From positions 1 through 55,316 of the forward strand of contig CANRBX010000014.1 in NCBI GenBank assembly GCA_947628955.1: DNA of 55,316 nt, read 5' to 3'. The position numbers and the translations under genes are program-made. This DNA is from an uncultured Lachnospiraceae bacterium. Its GTDB lineage: Bacteria > Bacillota > Clostridia > Lachnospirales > Lachnospiraceae. Below, piece by piece: positions 47,103 to 55,316 of this stretch (the first letter of the stretch is position 1; each line of letters begins with the position of its first letter). The notes beneath the pieces were generated by a model. The model did no database searches, was not told where the DNA came from, and saw only the letters and a program-made list of their open reading frames with translations.

Positions 47103-47276
47103 CGGACAGGTGCTGCGGTTTTGTTCTGGAAGCCGTGCCGCCAGATGAAGCACTGTGGTTTTGTGCCGGAAGCTGTGCTGCCAGATGGAGAACTGCAGCT
47201 TTGTGCCCGGAGACTGGCTGGAGGCAGACTGCTGCGGATCCGCGCCCGGAAGCAGGGCCGACGGATGAGAGAATCC
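47064..47276 (+). repeat. Repeat seeded by the coaBC 3' end
   Basis: The gene end CTGCTGCGGATCCGCGCCCG (47068-47087) reappears exactly at 47228-47247, followed in both places by a similar GAAGC...GACGGA tail. In between lie three more degenerate units of about 40 bp (starting near 47111, 47151 and 47191), each of the form CTG-x-GG-TTTTGT or CTTTGTGCC then GGAAGC. Confidence 0.93.
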
Positions 47277-47307
47277 GGGAACAGGAATTGAGATGGGAGG
47301 TTATGCC

Positions 47308-47535
47308 ATGAAATGCTACGAAACGGTGTGGGAAATTTTCAATAAATGCGCAAACAACCAGATGAGGGACGTATTTTTTGACGAGCTGGAGATTGAGGAC
47401 ATTGATGCGTTTCTGCAGGAGAAATTCAAGGGGAAAGAAGTGACGTTTGACAAGACCGTCCAGCCGGACGGAACGATCGTCTACGACATCACAGCCTCCG
47501 GGATCAGGGAGCGCTACTCGTTTACAGAGATCTGA
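47308..47535 (+). CDS. Small conserved protein of unknown function
   Basis: 75 residues from ATG 47308 (GGGAGGT six bases upstream; ATG 47293 would overlap that site). Sequence begins MKCYETVWEIFNKCANNQM and contains an acidic stretch FFDELEIEDIDAFLQEKF; no membrane segment. No known domain recognised. It lies just upstream of the MoxR-VWA gene set and may belong to it. Confidence 0.75.
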   Translation: MKCYETVWEIFNKCANNQMRDVFFDELEIEDIDAFLQEKFKGKEVTFDKTVQPDGTIVYDITASGIRERYSFTEI

Positions 47536-47711
47536 TCTCGTGGCTGCGCAGACAGTAAGCCGGCGGGGTTTCAAAACTGCCGCAGGCCGGGGACTGCATC
47601 ATAGCATTCCCGGGGGAAAGCAGCCCTGAAATAAGCAGCTCTGAGATAAGCAGTTTGGGGAAACCAGTCCCGGGAAACCAGGACAAAATCAGAATGGGGG
47701 ATAATTGCCGT
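47536..47711. other. Spacer before the MoxR gene with AAGCAG repeats
   Basis: Between about 47615 and 47685 imperfect GGGAAAGCAG / AAATAAGCAG / GGGAAACCAG units occur. No promoter recognised; the MoxR gene may be cotranscribed with the small gene. Confidence 0.45.
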
Positions 47712-48635
47712 ATGGACCAGATGATCCGGGCTTTTGAGGAACAACATGTAGACAGGGAGCTCCTGCAGGCGATCGCGGAATTCCGGCAGAAATATCCGGT
47801 GGATGAAAAAGTGAAAAGCCGCGTGGTCCGGCCGGTGCTCCCTTATTATGGAAGGGAGACGTTTGAGATGGCCGCGGCCGCGCTTCTGCAGGGGGAGAAT
47901 ATCCTGCTGACCGGCACGAAGGCGACGGGAAAGAATATTCTGGCGGAGAACCTGGCATATGTTTTCGGCAGGCCGTCGTGGAATATCTCGTTTCATGTCA
48001 ATACGGACAGCAGTGTGCTGATCGGCGCGGACACGTTCCGCGCTGGCGAGGTGCAGCTGCGCACCGGCCCGGTCTATGACTGTGCGCAAAGCGGCGGTTT
48101 CGGCATTTTTGATGAAGTCAATATGGCCAAAAACGACGCGGTTTCGGTGCTGCACGCAACGTTGGACTACCGGCGTATCCTGGATGTGCCGGGCTATGAG
48201 AAGCTGGAGCTTCACGACGCGACGCGCTTTATCGGCACCATGAACTATGGATATGCAGGCACGCGGGAGCTGAATGAGGCGCTGGTATCGCGCTTCCTGG
48301 TGATCGAGATGCCGCCTGCGACGGAGGAGACTCTGCATTACATCCTGACCAGGCTGTTTCCAGATTTCCGGCAGGAGGGGCTGCGGCAGATCTGCGGGCT
48401 TTTCCTTGACCTGCAGAAGAAAGCAGATAATAATGAGATCTCGACGAAGCCGCTGGATCTGCGCGGGCTGATCGGGGCGCTGAAGACGGTGCGCGCCGGG
48501 CTCGCTCCGCGGCTGGCGATCCGCATGGGCATCGTCAACAAAACCTTTGACATGTTCGAGCGCGAGATCGTGGAGGATATCGTGATGACGCGGATTCCGG
48601 AGAGCTGGACGCCGGGAGAGATATTTGACCGGTGA
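47712..48635 (+). CDS. MoxR-type AAA+ ATPase
   Basis: 307 residues from ATG 47712, GGGGG 11-15 bases upstream (alternative ATG codons at 47694 and 47721). Walker A variant ILLTGTKATGKN (near residue 70), Walker B GGFGIFDEVNMAK (near 133), sensor 1 FIGTMNYGYAG and arginine-finger ALVSRFLVIE. It is of the NorQ/CbbQ/RavA class, which pair with a VWA-domain protein to remodel or insert metal cofactors into target proteins; a VWA gene lies two genes downstream. Confidence 0.9.
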   Translation: MDQMIRAFEEQHVDRELLQAIAEFRQKYPVDEKVKSRVVRPVLPYYGRETFEMAAAALLQGENILLTGTKATGKNILAENLAYVFGRPSWNISFHVNTDSSVLIGADTFRAGEVQLRTGPVYDCAQSGGFGIFDEVNMAKNDAVSVLHATLDYRRILDVPGYEKLELHDATRFIGTMNYGYAGTRELNEALVSRFLVIEMPPATEETLHYILTRLFPDFRQEGLRQICGLFLDLQKKADNNEISTKPLDLRGLIGALKTVRAGLAPRLAIRMGIVNKTFDMFEREIVEDIVMTRIPESWTPGEIFDR

Positions 48636-48728
48636 GGGCGGCGGAAAAACGCAGCTGCGGCAGATAAGAAACAGCAGGAAACAGGGGATAAGGAATAAGG
48701 ACAGATGGACAGACAGGGGGAAGAACAT

Positions 48729-49574
48729 ATGAAGATCCGGACGGCAAAGGTGAAGGCGCTGGCCGCGGTGAGGAGCATGTCGGGCTGTGTAAATTTCGGC
48801 TGCATGGCGATCCGCGGGGAGGAGGCCTGGGGGCTGAAGACAAATGAGGAGCAGAATCTTTCCATCTTATATTACTGCCGGAATGTGAATTTTATGGTGA
48901 GCCGGCATTATGAGATCCGGGATCTTCTGGGCCATGGAAACGGCATGACCAGGGATGCGGATTTCCTGTATTTCGGGTGCGCCCTGGTGGACGTTCCTCC
49001 GCAGGAGCAGAACAGGTATATCCTGCGGGTGCCGCGTGACTTCAGGGGAGATTTGCGGGACGCGGTCAGGATCACCACTCCCACCCCGGTCGCCTCGCTC
49101 TCTTATTATAAGAAGGATCATATCATCGCGACGGTGCGCAGCGACGTTCCCGGCTACCGGAAATTCGGGATCGGGAAGATCACCGTGGACGAGACCGCGA
49201 AGAGCGGGAGCATGGAGTATGTATCCTTTATCTACGTGAAGCTGGATACGACAGATTTTATTAAGCAGGATATCTTTTTTGACCGCAGGAAGCGGCTTCT
49301 GTTCCTGCCGCAGAACAGGCGGGACGCAGAGGGAAGGATACTGGTCAACCGTATTTTTATCGTCAATCTGGCGGGGCCCAGAAGGATCATGAACGGCGCG
49401 AGGACGTTTGAACCGGTGGGCGTCATTGCGATCGACAAGGATCCGCAGGAGGGCTATACCAAATTTGAGGTGGAATCGCTCGGCCTGGATTCTGCGCGGA
49501 GGATCGTGTTCGCCGCGAATGCGCGCGGGAAGATGGAAGATCATTTTTTCCGTATCACAAATCTGAAATTCTGA
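48729..49574 (+). CDS. Unknown protein of the MoxR-VWA module
   Basis: 281 residues from ATG 48729 (GGGGGAAG upstream). No signal or membrane segment. Mostly beta-type sequence with repeated YYCRNVNF, DFLYFGCALVDVP, VASLSYYKKDHIIATV and KRLLFLPQNRRD segments, suggestive of a beta-propeller or beta-sandwich. No family recognised. Its position between the ATPase and the VWA gene suggests it is a substrate adaptor or target of the pair. Confidence 0.8.
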   Translation: MKIRTAKVKALAAVRSMSGCVNFGCMAIRGEEAWGLKTNEEQNLSILYYCRNVNFMVSRHYEIRDLLGHGNGMTRDADFLYFGCALVDVPPQEQNRYILRVPRDFRGDLRDAVRITTPTPVASLSYYKKDHIIATVRSDVPGYRKFGIGKITVDETAKSGSMEYVSFIYVKLDTTDFIKQDIFFDRRKRLLFLPQNRRDAEGRILVNRIFIVNLAGPRRIMNGARTFEPVGVIAIDKDPQEGYTKFEVESLGLDSARRIVFAANARGKMEDHFFRITNLKF

Positions 49575-49636
49575 GAAGACGGCAGGCGGCAGACGGATCT
49601 GTCCGGCGGTCTGTCATAATATGGGAGACGAATTGT

Positions 49637-51445
49637 ATGGGAGCAGCAAAGCAGCCGGCGGAAGCGTATGCGGCGGATGAGCTCCAGACGGAGATCGAAA
49701 ACAGAATACGGAACCTGATGTGGACGGTCAGCGGGGATTACCGGCTGGATACGAAGCCGGACATGGAGTCCTGGTCCCGCTCAAAATACATTTCCATGTA
49801 TGACGCGGTAAAGCAGGGAGCGTTCGCGCGCTTTTTTGACCGGGACGCGATGGGGATGTACCTCGTAAAAAAGGTCTATTACGGGGCGGAGGAGCAGCCG
49901 CTGACGGAGCTGGCGCAGCTCTGTGTGGACGCGGGGGTGTACCGGAAGATCGCGGCGGAGCGGCCCGGCATACCGGAGCTGCGCAGGAAGGCGTTTTCCG
50001 ATCTTCTGGAGCTGTCCTTCGGAAAGCTGAGCGGCTCCCTGACCGGCAGGCTCAGGATCGCGCTGCTGCGGGGGTATCTGCGCGGCGACTGGCACTGCGA
50101 GAAGCAGCTGGAGGAAGCGGTACGCCGCATCGTCTCCCTGGAGGACGCGCAGGATGTGATGGAGCTGATCCGTGCAGCCGATGAGCTGTACAACACCCTG
50201 ATCGACCGGAGCTTTGTGCGCAGACACGGGGATTTGGAGCATGTGCTCGCGGTCACGGTGGAGGATCTGCGGGAGTTTGACTGGGGAGATTTCCTCGAGG
50301 AAGAGCTGAGCGGGGATCTTCTGGAGAAATACATCAGTAAGATGAACAGCCAGGTGACGACGCTCCGGGAGGAGGAAGATGAGAAGGACGGCGCTTCGCG
50401 GAAGCCGGGAACGCACAGGACGACGCTGATCTCTGCGGAAGCGGCGGCGAAGATGCATTCCTACATCGAACTGAATTACGGGCGGTCGTACCTGACAGAC
50501 TCTGAGCAGAGAAGGCTGAACCAGAGACTCTGCAGGGGCGCGCATGCGGACTGCAGTCTGTTCCTGACGGACGGCGTCCTGCGAAACCCGGTGCTCGCGA
50601 ATGCGCAGTATGTGAACGCGAAGCGGCACTCCGAGAAAAACCGGACACTGTTCCGCAACAGCAGAAACATGCTCGCGCGCAATATCGAGCACCTGACGGA
50701 TGAGCTGAAGCGCTCTCTGCACCGGCGCAGCGAGCCGGAGGAAAACGCGGCCTGGTCGGGGCAGATCGTTCCCCGGCTCCTGTGGAAGGTCGGGCGCAAG
50801 GACGACCCGGGCCGCCTTTTTGTGAAGACCGTGAAGAGGAATATCTCGGAGTTCGTGGTCGACATCCTGATGGACGCGAGCGGCTCCCAGCGGGACCGGC
50901 AGAGCCAGGTGGCGCTGCAGGCATATATCATCAGCGAGGCGCTCTCCAACAATCATGTGCCTCACCGGATCATGAGCTTCTGCAGCTTCTGGGATTATAC
51001 GATCCTGCAGCGTTTCCGCGAGTATGACGCCTCGCGCAGTGAAAATATGCGTGTGCTGGACTATGTGACGTCCTCGAACAACCGCGACGGGCTGGCGATC
51101 CGCGCCGTGGGCGACACGCTCCTGCAGCGCCCGGAGGAGGGGAAGATCCTGATCGTGCTGAGCGACGGCAAGCCGAATGACATCATCGTGAACCGCCCGA
51201 ACAGCCGCAATCCGCGCCCCTATTACGGGGAATATGCAGTGACGGATACCGCCTACGAGGTGCGCAGGCTGCGCAGCCAGGGCGTCTGCGTGCTGGGCGT
51301 GTTCACCGGCAGGGAGAAGGAGCTGGCGGCGGAGAAGAAGATTTTCGGCAGGGATTTCGCCTATATCCGCAGCACCGAGGGCTTTTCCCGCGTGGTCGGC
51401 AGATATCTGCGGAAGCTGCTCGAGGACGACAGCGCGAATTTTTAA
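49637..51445 (+). CDS. VWA domain protein, partner of the MoxR ATPase
   Basis: 602 residues. The N-terminal 330 are helical; the C-terminal region is a von Willebrand A domain with MIDAS DASGSQRDRQSQ (near residue 415), a second MIDAS loop around SSNNRDGLAIRAV and ILIVLSDGKPND. Similar to NorD/CobT-like VWA proteins. A metal-coordinating VWA with a MoxR partner commonly activates a redox or chelatase enzyme; the client is not evident here. ATG 49637 has a weak GGGAGAC upstream. Confidence 0.88.
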   Translation: MGAAKQPAEAYAADELQTEIENRIRNLMWTVSGDYRLDTKPDMESWSRSKYISMYDAVKQGAFARFFDRDAMGMYLVKKVYYGAEEQPLTELAQLCVDAGVYRKIAAERPGIPELRRKAFSDLLELSFGKLSGSLTGRLRIALLRGYLRGDWHCEKQLEEAVRRIVSLEDAQDVMELIRAADELYNTLIDRSFVRRHGDLEHVLAVTVEDLREFDWGDFLEEELSGDLLEKYISKMNSQVTTLREEEDEKDGASRKPGTHRTTLISAEAAAKMHSYIELNYGRSYLTDSEQRRLNQRLCRGAHADCSLFLTDGVLRNPVLANAQYVNAKRHSEKNRTLFRNSRNMLARNIEHLTDELKRSLHRRSEPEENAAWSGQIVPRLLWKVGRKDDPGRLFVKTVKRNISEFVVDILMDASGSQRDRQSQVALQAYIISEALSNNHVPHRIMSFCSFWDYTILQRFREYDASRSENMRVLDYVTSSNNRDGLAIRAVGDTLLQRPEEGKILIVLSDGKPNDIIVNRPNSRNPRPYYGEYAVTDTAYEVRRLRSQGVCVLGVFTGREKELAAEKKIFGRDFAYIRSTEGFSRVVGRYLRKLLEDDSANF

Positions 51446-51472
51446 GTGGTCCTTCCCGGGGACGGCTGCCCC

Positions 51473-51501
51473 TTGCAGAATCGTTTTATATGCTATAAAA
51501 T
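51473..51501 (+). promoter_or_regulatory. Promoter for the Mrp gene
   Basis: TTGCAG (51473-51478), a 17-bp spacer, TAAAAT (51496-51501). Confidence 0.68.
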
Positions 51502-51549
51502 AGGGTAAAATAAATACAATAAAAGTATGTGATACTAGGAGGTGCCGAT

Positions 51550-52410
51550 ATGGCAGAGAAATCATGCAGCAGCGCGGAAGGCTGCAGCAGGGAGAGCTGC
51601 GAGGGATGCCCGAGCGCGAACAAGCCGCAGAGCTTCCTTGAGGAGCTGAACATTTACTCAGAGATCGGTCACGTGATCGGCGTGATCAGCGGAAAGGGCG
51701 GCGTGGGCAAGTCCATGGTGACAGCGTCCCTGGCGAACCTGCTCGCAGCGAAGGGATACCGCGTCGGGATCATGGATGCGGATATCACCGGGCCTTCAAT
51801 CCCGCGGATGTACGGCCTGAGCGGTCAGGCGATGGCAGACGATCAGGGGATATACCCGGTGATCACGGAAAACGGGATTAAGGTGATGTCGCTGAATCTG
51901 CTGATGCCGGATCCGGAGGCTCCGGTGATCTGGCGCGGACCGGTGATCGCCGGCGTTGTGAAGCAGTTCTGGACGGATGTGATCTGGGGCGAGCTCGATT
52001 ATCTGCTCGTAGACATGCCGCCGGGAACGGGCGACGTGCCGCTCACGGTATTTCAGTCGATCCCGGTGGACGGGGTTCTGATCGTGACCTCGCCGCAGGA
52101 TCTTGTGAAGATGATCGTGAAAAAGGCCTACAATATGGCTGAGGCGATGAACATTCTGGTGCTTGGGATGATCGAGAATTACAGTTATCTCAGGTGCCCG
52201 GACTGTGGGAAGGAGATCCCGGTGTTCGGAGAGAGCAGGGTCGATGCGGTGGCCGCTGAGACAGGCGTGGCGGTGCTCGGCAAGATTCCGGTCGAGCCGG
52301 AGATCGCAAGGCTGGCCGACGAGGGAGCATTCGCGAAGGTTTCAGGTCCGCATCTGGAGAGAGCTCTTCAGGCTCTGCAGCTTCTGGATGTGAAACAAAA
52401 AGAAGAGTAA
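51550..52410 (+). CDS. Mrp/NBP35 family iron-sulfur cluster carrier ATPase
   Basis: 286 residues from ATG 51550 after AGGAGGTGCCGAT. The N-terminus has a cysteine cluster (CSSAEGCSRESCEGCPS), as in NBP35-type proteins, then the deviant Walker A GKGGVGKS (near residue 47), MDADITGPSIPRM, and the CPDC motif near 210 that holds a bridging cluster in the dimer. It probably carries [4Fe-4S] clusters to enzymes such as the next gene's product, which needs several. Confidence 0.93.
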   Translation: MAEKSCSSAEGCSRESCEGCPSANKPQSFLEELNIYSEIGHVIGVISGKGGVGKSMVTASLANLLAAKGYRVGIMDADITGPSIPRMYGLSGQAMADDQGIYPVITENGIKVMSLNLLMPDPEAPVIWRGPVIAGVVKQFWTDVIWGELDYLLVDMPPGTGDVPLTVFQSIPVDGVLIVTSPQDLVKMIVKKAYNMAEAMNILVLGMIENYSYLRCPDCGKEIPVFGESRVDAVAAETGVAVLGKIPVEPEIARLADEGAFAKVSGPHLERALQALQLLDVKQKEE

Positions 52411-52419
52411 TACGGCGGT

Positions 52420-52456
52420 GCCGGAGTGCTGTGCGCAGTGCTTCGGCCCTTTTTTT
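52420..52456 (+). terminator. Terminator after the Mrp gene
   Basis: An 11-bp GC/GU-paired stem (52420-52430 with 52437-52447), CC, then seven T. Confidence 0.85.
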
Positions 52457-52672
52457 GTGAATAATATAACGGAAAATCCATTTTGAAGCCATAAAAGTGC
52501 CCTGATATCCCTGAGAAGGTGCGCACAAAATTAAAATAAGGCAAGAAAGGGGGCAAATAGAAACGTGATATTTGCCCGCTTCCAATTTACAATATAAGAA
52601 AAGGTATGATAACAGGATCTGCATGGCGTCTGCACAGGCAGAAAAGAAATACAGGGAGAGAGGGAGAAAGTT

Positions 52673-54790
52673 ATGGCAGTTATTACGATTGACGGAAAAA
52701 AACTGGAGGTTTCCGGGCAGCAGTGCGTTCTGGAGAGCGCGCTTCAGGCCGGTATTTATATACCGCACCTGTGTCATCATCCGGATCTGCCGGAGAGCGG
52801 TTCCTGCCGCCTCTGTGTGGTGGAAGTGGAGGGCGTCGAAAAGCCGGTTCCATCCTGCACGCTGAAGGCGAAGGACGGGATGGTGATCCATACGAAGAGT
52901 GAGCGGCTTTCCGCTCTGCGCGCGATGGCCATGGAGCTGCTGCTGGCCGGGCACCCGGAGGACTGTTCAACCTGCCCGAAATACGGAAGCTGTGAGCTCC
53001 AGACGCTGATGCAGTATCTGGGCGGGGCGAATCCGCGCATGAAAGAGCGGATAAAGGGCTTTAAGGAAAATCTTGCGAACCCGCTGATCGAACATGACAT
53101 GAACCGATGCGTGCTCTGCGGCAGGTGTGTGCGTGCCTGCCGCGACCTGCGCGGCGTCGGGGTGCTGGACTACCGGAAAAAGGATATGGAGAGCTATGTG
53201 GGGACGCTCCATGACAGGCTGCTCGCGGACGCGGACTGCCGTTTCTGCCAGGCGTGTGCGGAGGTCTGCCCGACCGGCACCATCCGCGACAAGCTGATGA
53301 TCCATAACACGGACAGCAGGCCGAAGGCCGAAGTGGTGGTTCCGTGCAGGGCAGCCTGCCCGGCACATACGGACGTTCCGCGGTATGTCCGTTTCGTTAA
53401 AGAGGGAAATTACGACGCAGCCGCGGCGGTGATCCGCGAGAAGGCGCCGTTTCCGAAGGCACTGGGGCACATCTGCACCCATGTGTGCGAGCTGCAGTGC
53501 AAGCGCGGCGAGGTGTCCGACCCGCTGGCGATCCGCGAGATCAAGCGCAGTGCGGCGGAGCATGACACCGGAATGTACTGGAAGGGGAAGGGCAAACAGC
53601 TTCCGGACACCGGCAGAAAGGTCTGCGTGGTGGGCGGCGGCCCGGCCGGTATGACGGCCGCATACTATCTGCGCAAGCAGGGCCATGATGTGACACTCGG
53701 GGAGGCACTGCCGACGGTCGGCGGGATGATGAGCTACGGGATCCCGGCATACCGCCTCCCGCGCGAGGTTGTGGCGGAAGAGTACAGCTATATCGAGGCG
53801 GCAGGCATCCACACGGAGGTAAACACCAGGGTGGAGAACCCGGTGGATCTGCTGAAGGAGTATGATGCGGTGCTGATGGCGGTCGGCGCGCAGGCCGGCG
53901 TCCGCCTCCCGATCGAGGGGAATGATCTGGACGGTGTGCTGATCGGCGTGGATTTCCTGCGCCAGTGCAGTATGGGGCAGGAGACCGGGATCGGAGAGCG
54001 CGTCATTGTCCTTGGCGGCGGCAATGTGGCGATCGACTGTGCGAGAAGCGCGATCCGCCTCGGCGCGAAAGAGGTACATATGGTCTGCCGGAAAGCCCGG
54101 GATAATATGACCGGAGACGAGGAAGAGGTGGCACAGGCGCTCGAAGAGGGGATGATCCTCCATCCGGAGCGCACGTTCGAGAAAGTGCTCGGGGATGGAA
54201 AGGTGACCGGGGTCGAGTGCATGAAGATTGCCTCCTATACCTTTGATGAGAATCACAGGGCCAGGATCGTGAAGGAGGAAGGTTCGGCGCATCAGATCGA
54301 AGGCGATACCGTGATCTTTGCGACGGGCCAGAGGATCGATATGAAGAAGGAGATGGGCCTGGAGCTCGGAAAGGCGAACAGCATCGTGACAAAGCCGAAC
54401 AGCGCAGCCACATCCGTGGAGGGCATCTTCGCGGCGGGCGACGCGGTGTACGGGACAAAGTCCGTCATCATGGCTATTGAGGCGGGCCGTCAGGCGGCCA
54501 GCGAGATCGACCGCTATCTGGGCGGGGACGGAGATATCTCTGAGGTGCTTGCGCCTGCGCAGAACGCAGAGCCGGAGATTGGAAGGGAAGAAGGCTTCGC
54601 TTATCAGAAGCGGATCCCGTCCCAGCTCAGATCCCCGGAAGAGCGCAGGGACAATTTTGAACTCATGGATTTCGGCATCTGCGACAGCGAGATCTGCGCG
54701 GAGGCCGGCAGGTGCCTGCAGTGCGATCTGAGGCTGCAGATTTCAGAGCCGAGGCTGTGGAGCGACTTTGAGGGCGAAGAGCAGTGCTGA
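52673..54790 (+). CDS. Multi-cluster Fe-S flavoprotein oxidoreductase (GltD-like, NuoG-like N-terminus)
   Basis: 705 residues. N-terminal [2Fe-2S] ferredoxin domain (C34, C45, C48, C62), His-Cys3 [4Fe-4S] motif (HPEDCSTCPKYGSC, about 93), two 4Fe-4S motifs (CVLCGRCVRAC about 143; CRFCQACAEVCP about 183), then a GltD/DPYD-type part with CRAACPAHTD (about 225), FAD site VVGGGPAGMTAAYYL (about 320) and NAD(P) site VLGGGNVAIDCARSA (about 445). Probably electron transfer between NAD(P)H and ferredoxin or a hydrogenase/formate dehydrogenase; the partner is not in the window. Ribosome site GGGAGAAAG. Confidence 0.88.
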   Translation: MAVITIDGKKLEVSGQQCVLESALQAGIYIPHLCHHPDLPESGSCRLCVVEVEGVEKPVPSCTLKAKDGMVIHTKSERLSALRAMAMELLLAGHPEDCSTCPKYGSCELQTLMQYLGGANPRMKERIKGFKENLANPLIEHDMNRCVLCGRCVRACRDLRGVGVLDYRKKDMESYVGTLHDRLLADADCRFCQACAEVCPTGTIRDKLMIHNTDSRPKAEVVVPCRAACPAHTDVPRYVRFVKEGNYDAAAAVIREKAPFPKALGHICTHVCELQCKRGEVSDPLAIREIKRSAAEHDTGMYWKGKGKQLPDTGRKVCVVGGGPAGMTAAYYLRKQGHDVTLGEALPTVGGMMSYGIPAYRLPREVVAEEYSYIEAAGIHTEVNTRVENPVDLLKEYDAVLMAVGAQAGVRLPIEGNDLDGVLIGVDFLRQCSMGQETGIGERVIVLGGGNVAIDCARSAIRLGAKEVHMVCRKARDNMTGDEEEVAQALEEGMILHPERTFEKVLGDGKVTGVECMKIASYTFDENHRARIVKEEGSAHQIEGDTVIFATGQRIDMKKEMGLELGKANSIVTKPNSAATSVEGIFAAGDAVYGTKSVIMAIEAGRQAASEIDRYLGGDGDISEVLAPAQNAEPEIGREEGFAYQKRIPSQLRSPEERRDNFELMDFGICDSEICAEAGRCLQCDLRLQISEPRLWSDFEGEEQC

Positions 54791-54866
54791 CAGAGCAGTG
54801 CTGACAGATCAGTGCAGAAAAGTAAAGCTGGACAGATCGGAGCAGAGAAGCAGGGCTGACAGACCG
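54779..54866 (+). repeat. Degenerate repeat seeded by the flavoprotein 3' end
   Basis: The gene ends GAGCAGTGCTGACAGA (TGA is the stop); GAGCAGTGCTGACAGA recurs immediately, then GATCAGTGCAGAAA and AGCAGGGCTGACAGACC. Short and irregular compared with the other loci. Confidence 0.8.
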
Positions 54867-55183
54867 GCATGGGAGCGCGGGCGCTGCGCTCCCCGGGGAA
54901 AGAGACAAAATCGATATTCGTCGATCCGTAAAAAGTAAAATGACAACATCGCATAAAGCATGACAACAACATCAGCAGTGCGGCGGTAATCAGAAATCCA
55001 AAATATAAGGCCAAAATATCCATTTCCAGAGCTGAGCATATCGGACATATTGGATATGGATATTTTGCTTTTCATTGCATAAATAGGAACATATGCTCTT
55101 TTAGTAAATCTGTAAGCACACCTACGACACCATTTTGTTAAAACGGCAAGGCGCAAATATGGTATGGCATCAAGATGTAATCA
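54867..55183. other. Gap before the Rrf2 gene with a long inverted repeat
   Basis: Base composition falls here. AAAATATCCAT (55013-55023) and ATGGATATTTT (55056-55066) are perfect inverted repeats with a 32-nt interval. A short minus-strand open frame beginning at 55023 (MDILALYFGFLITAALLMLL) could be a small membrane protein or its remnant, but has no clear ribosome site. Confidence 0.4.
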
Positions 55184-55212
55184 TTGACATTACAACACGA
55201 GCGTGCTAAAAT
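55184..55212 (+). promoter_or_regulatory. Sigma-A promoter for the Rrf2 gene
   Basis: TTGACA (55184-55189), a 17-bp spacer, TAAAAT (55207-55212). Confidence 0.88.
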
Positions 55213-55238
55213 TAAAAAAGAAGCGAGGTGGCATATCT

Positions 55239-55316
55239 ATGCAGATTTCAAGCAGACTTACGATTGCAATACACATACTGGCTTGTATTGAAACATTCAA
55301 GGGTGAACACAAAGTT
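55239..55316 (+). CDS. Rrf2 family transcriptional regulator, 3' end missing
   Basis: Only the first 26 codons are present: MQISSRLTIAIHILACIETF and on to the window edge. This is the typical N-terminal helix of Rrf2 winged-helix regulators (IscR, NsrR, CymR types). GAGGTGG lies eight bases upstream. Cluster-binding cysteines, if any, are outside the window. Confidence 0.85.
   Translation, partial: MQISSRLTIAIHILACIETFKGEHKV

Overview
The window is 55 kb of a bacterial chromosome that reads as a GC-rich member of the Lachnospiraceae (Clostridium cluster XIVa type). The reasons are strong AGGAGG-type ribosome sites, consensus sigma-A promoters, the pyrF-pyrK-pyrD-pyrE order with a Firmicute type B dihydroorotate dehydrogenase, an HPr with both His15 and Ser46, ClpC, CdaA/CdaR, an ECF vitamin transporter, and several small proteins I associate with this family. 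The exact species is not determinable by eye.

Layout, left to right. 1-4.8 kb: uvrB (5' end cut by the window edge) and uvrA. 5.2-6.2 kb: a lone mreB-like gene. 6.4-12.1 kb: recD2, a comF-like gene, then cdaA-cdaR followed by an HPr gene. 12.3-14.1 kb, minus strand: a secreted L,D-transpeptidase with cell-wall-binding repeats, divergent from 14.3-16.7 kb (polyprenyl sugar-phosphate transferase and a family 2 glycosyltransferase). 17.2-20.8 kb: pyrimidine operon pyrF-pyrK-pyrD-pyrE. 20.8-24.2 kb: small membrane proteins, a VanZ-like protein and an M29 aminopeptidase whose 3' end runs into a large palindromic element. 24.4-29.2 kb: purine genes purE-purM-purN-purD and a cadherin-like-domain membrane protein. 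29.4-34.1 kb: a YtrA-type GntR regulator coupled to clpC, a small conserved protein and radA. 34.5-36.8 kb: a two-component system.

36.8-40.3 kb is a visibly AT-richer accessory island with a few small genes, broken phage and Ig-domain genes, a group II intron fragment, the tail of a phage lysin, and one intact gene: a DUF3800 protein preceded by a consensus promoter and a compact structured leader RNA ending in a terminator. The island stops at a tRNA-Trp gene (minus strand). 40.4-42.3 kb, minus strand: coaX and an ECF S-component with a long leader. 42.5-47.1 kb: SGNH-like protein, adenosine deaminase, metallo-beta-lactamase-fold protein and coaBC. 47.3-51.4 kb: a four-gene set (small protein, MoxR-type AAA ATPase, unknown 281-residue protein, VWA protein) that looks like a MoxR/VWA chaperone module. 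51.5-54.8 kb: an Mrp/NBP35 ATPase and a multi-cluster iron-sulfur flavoprotein. The window ends in the first codons of an Rrf2 regulator.

The most striking unexplained feature is spread along the whole window. Many gaps between genes hold degenerate short tandem repeats (units of about 22-55 bp), each private to its locus. In at least five of them the unit is a copy of the last codons plus the stop codon of the upstream gene (uvrA, the glycosyltransferase, pyrK, the ECF S-component, coaBC; probably also the last flavoprotein). In one case the ribosome site and start codon of the downstream gene (adenosine deaminase) are duplicated instead, leaving a 9-codon decoy ORF. These repeats also create false N-terminal extensions in naive gene calls.
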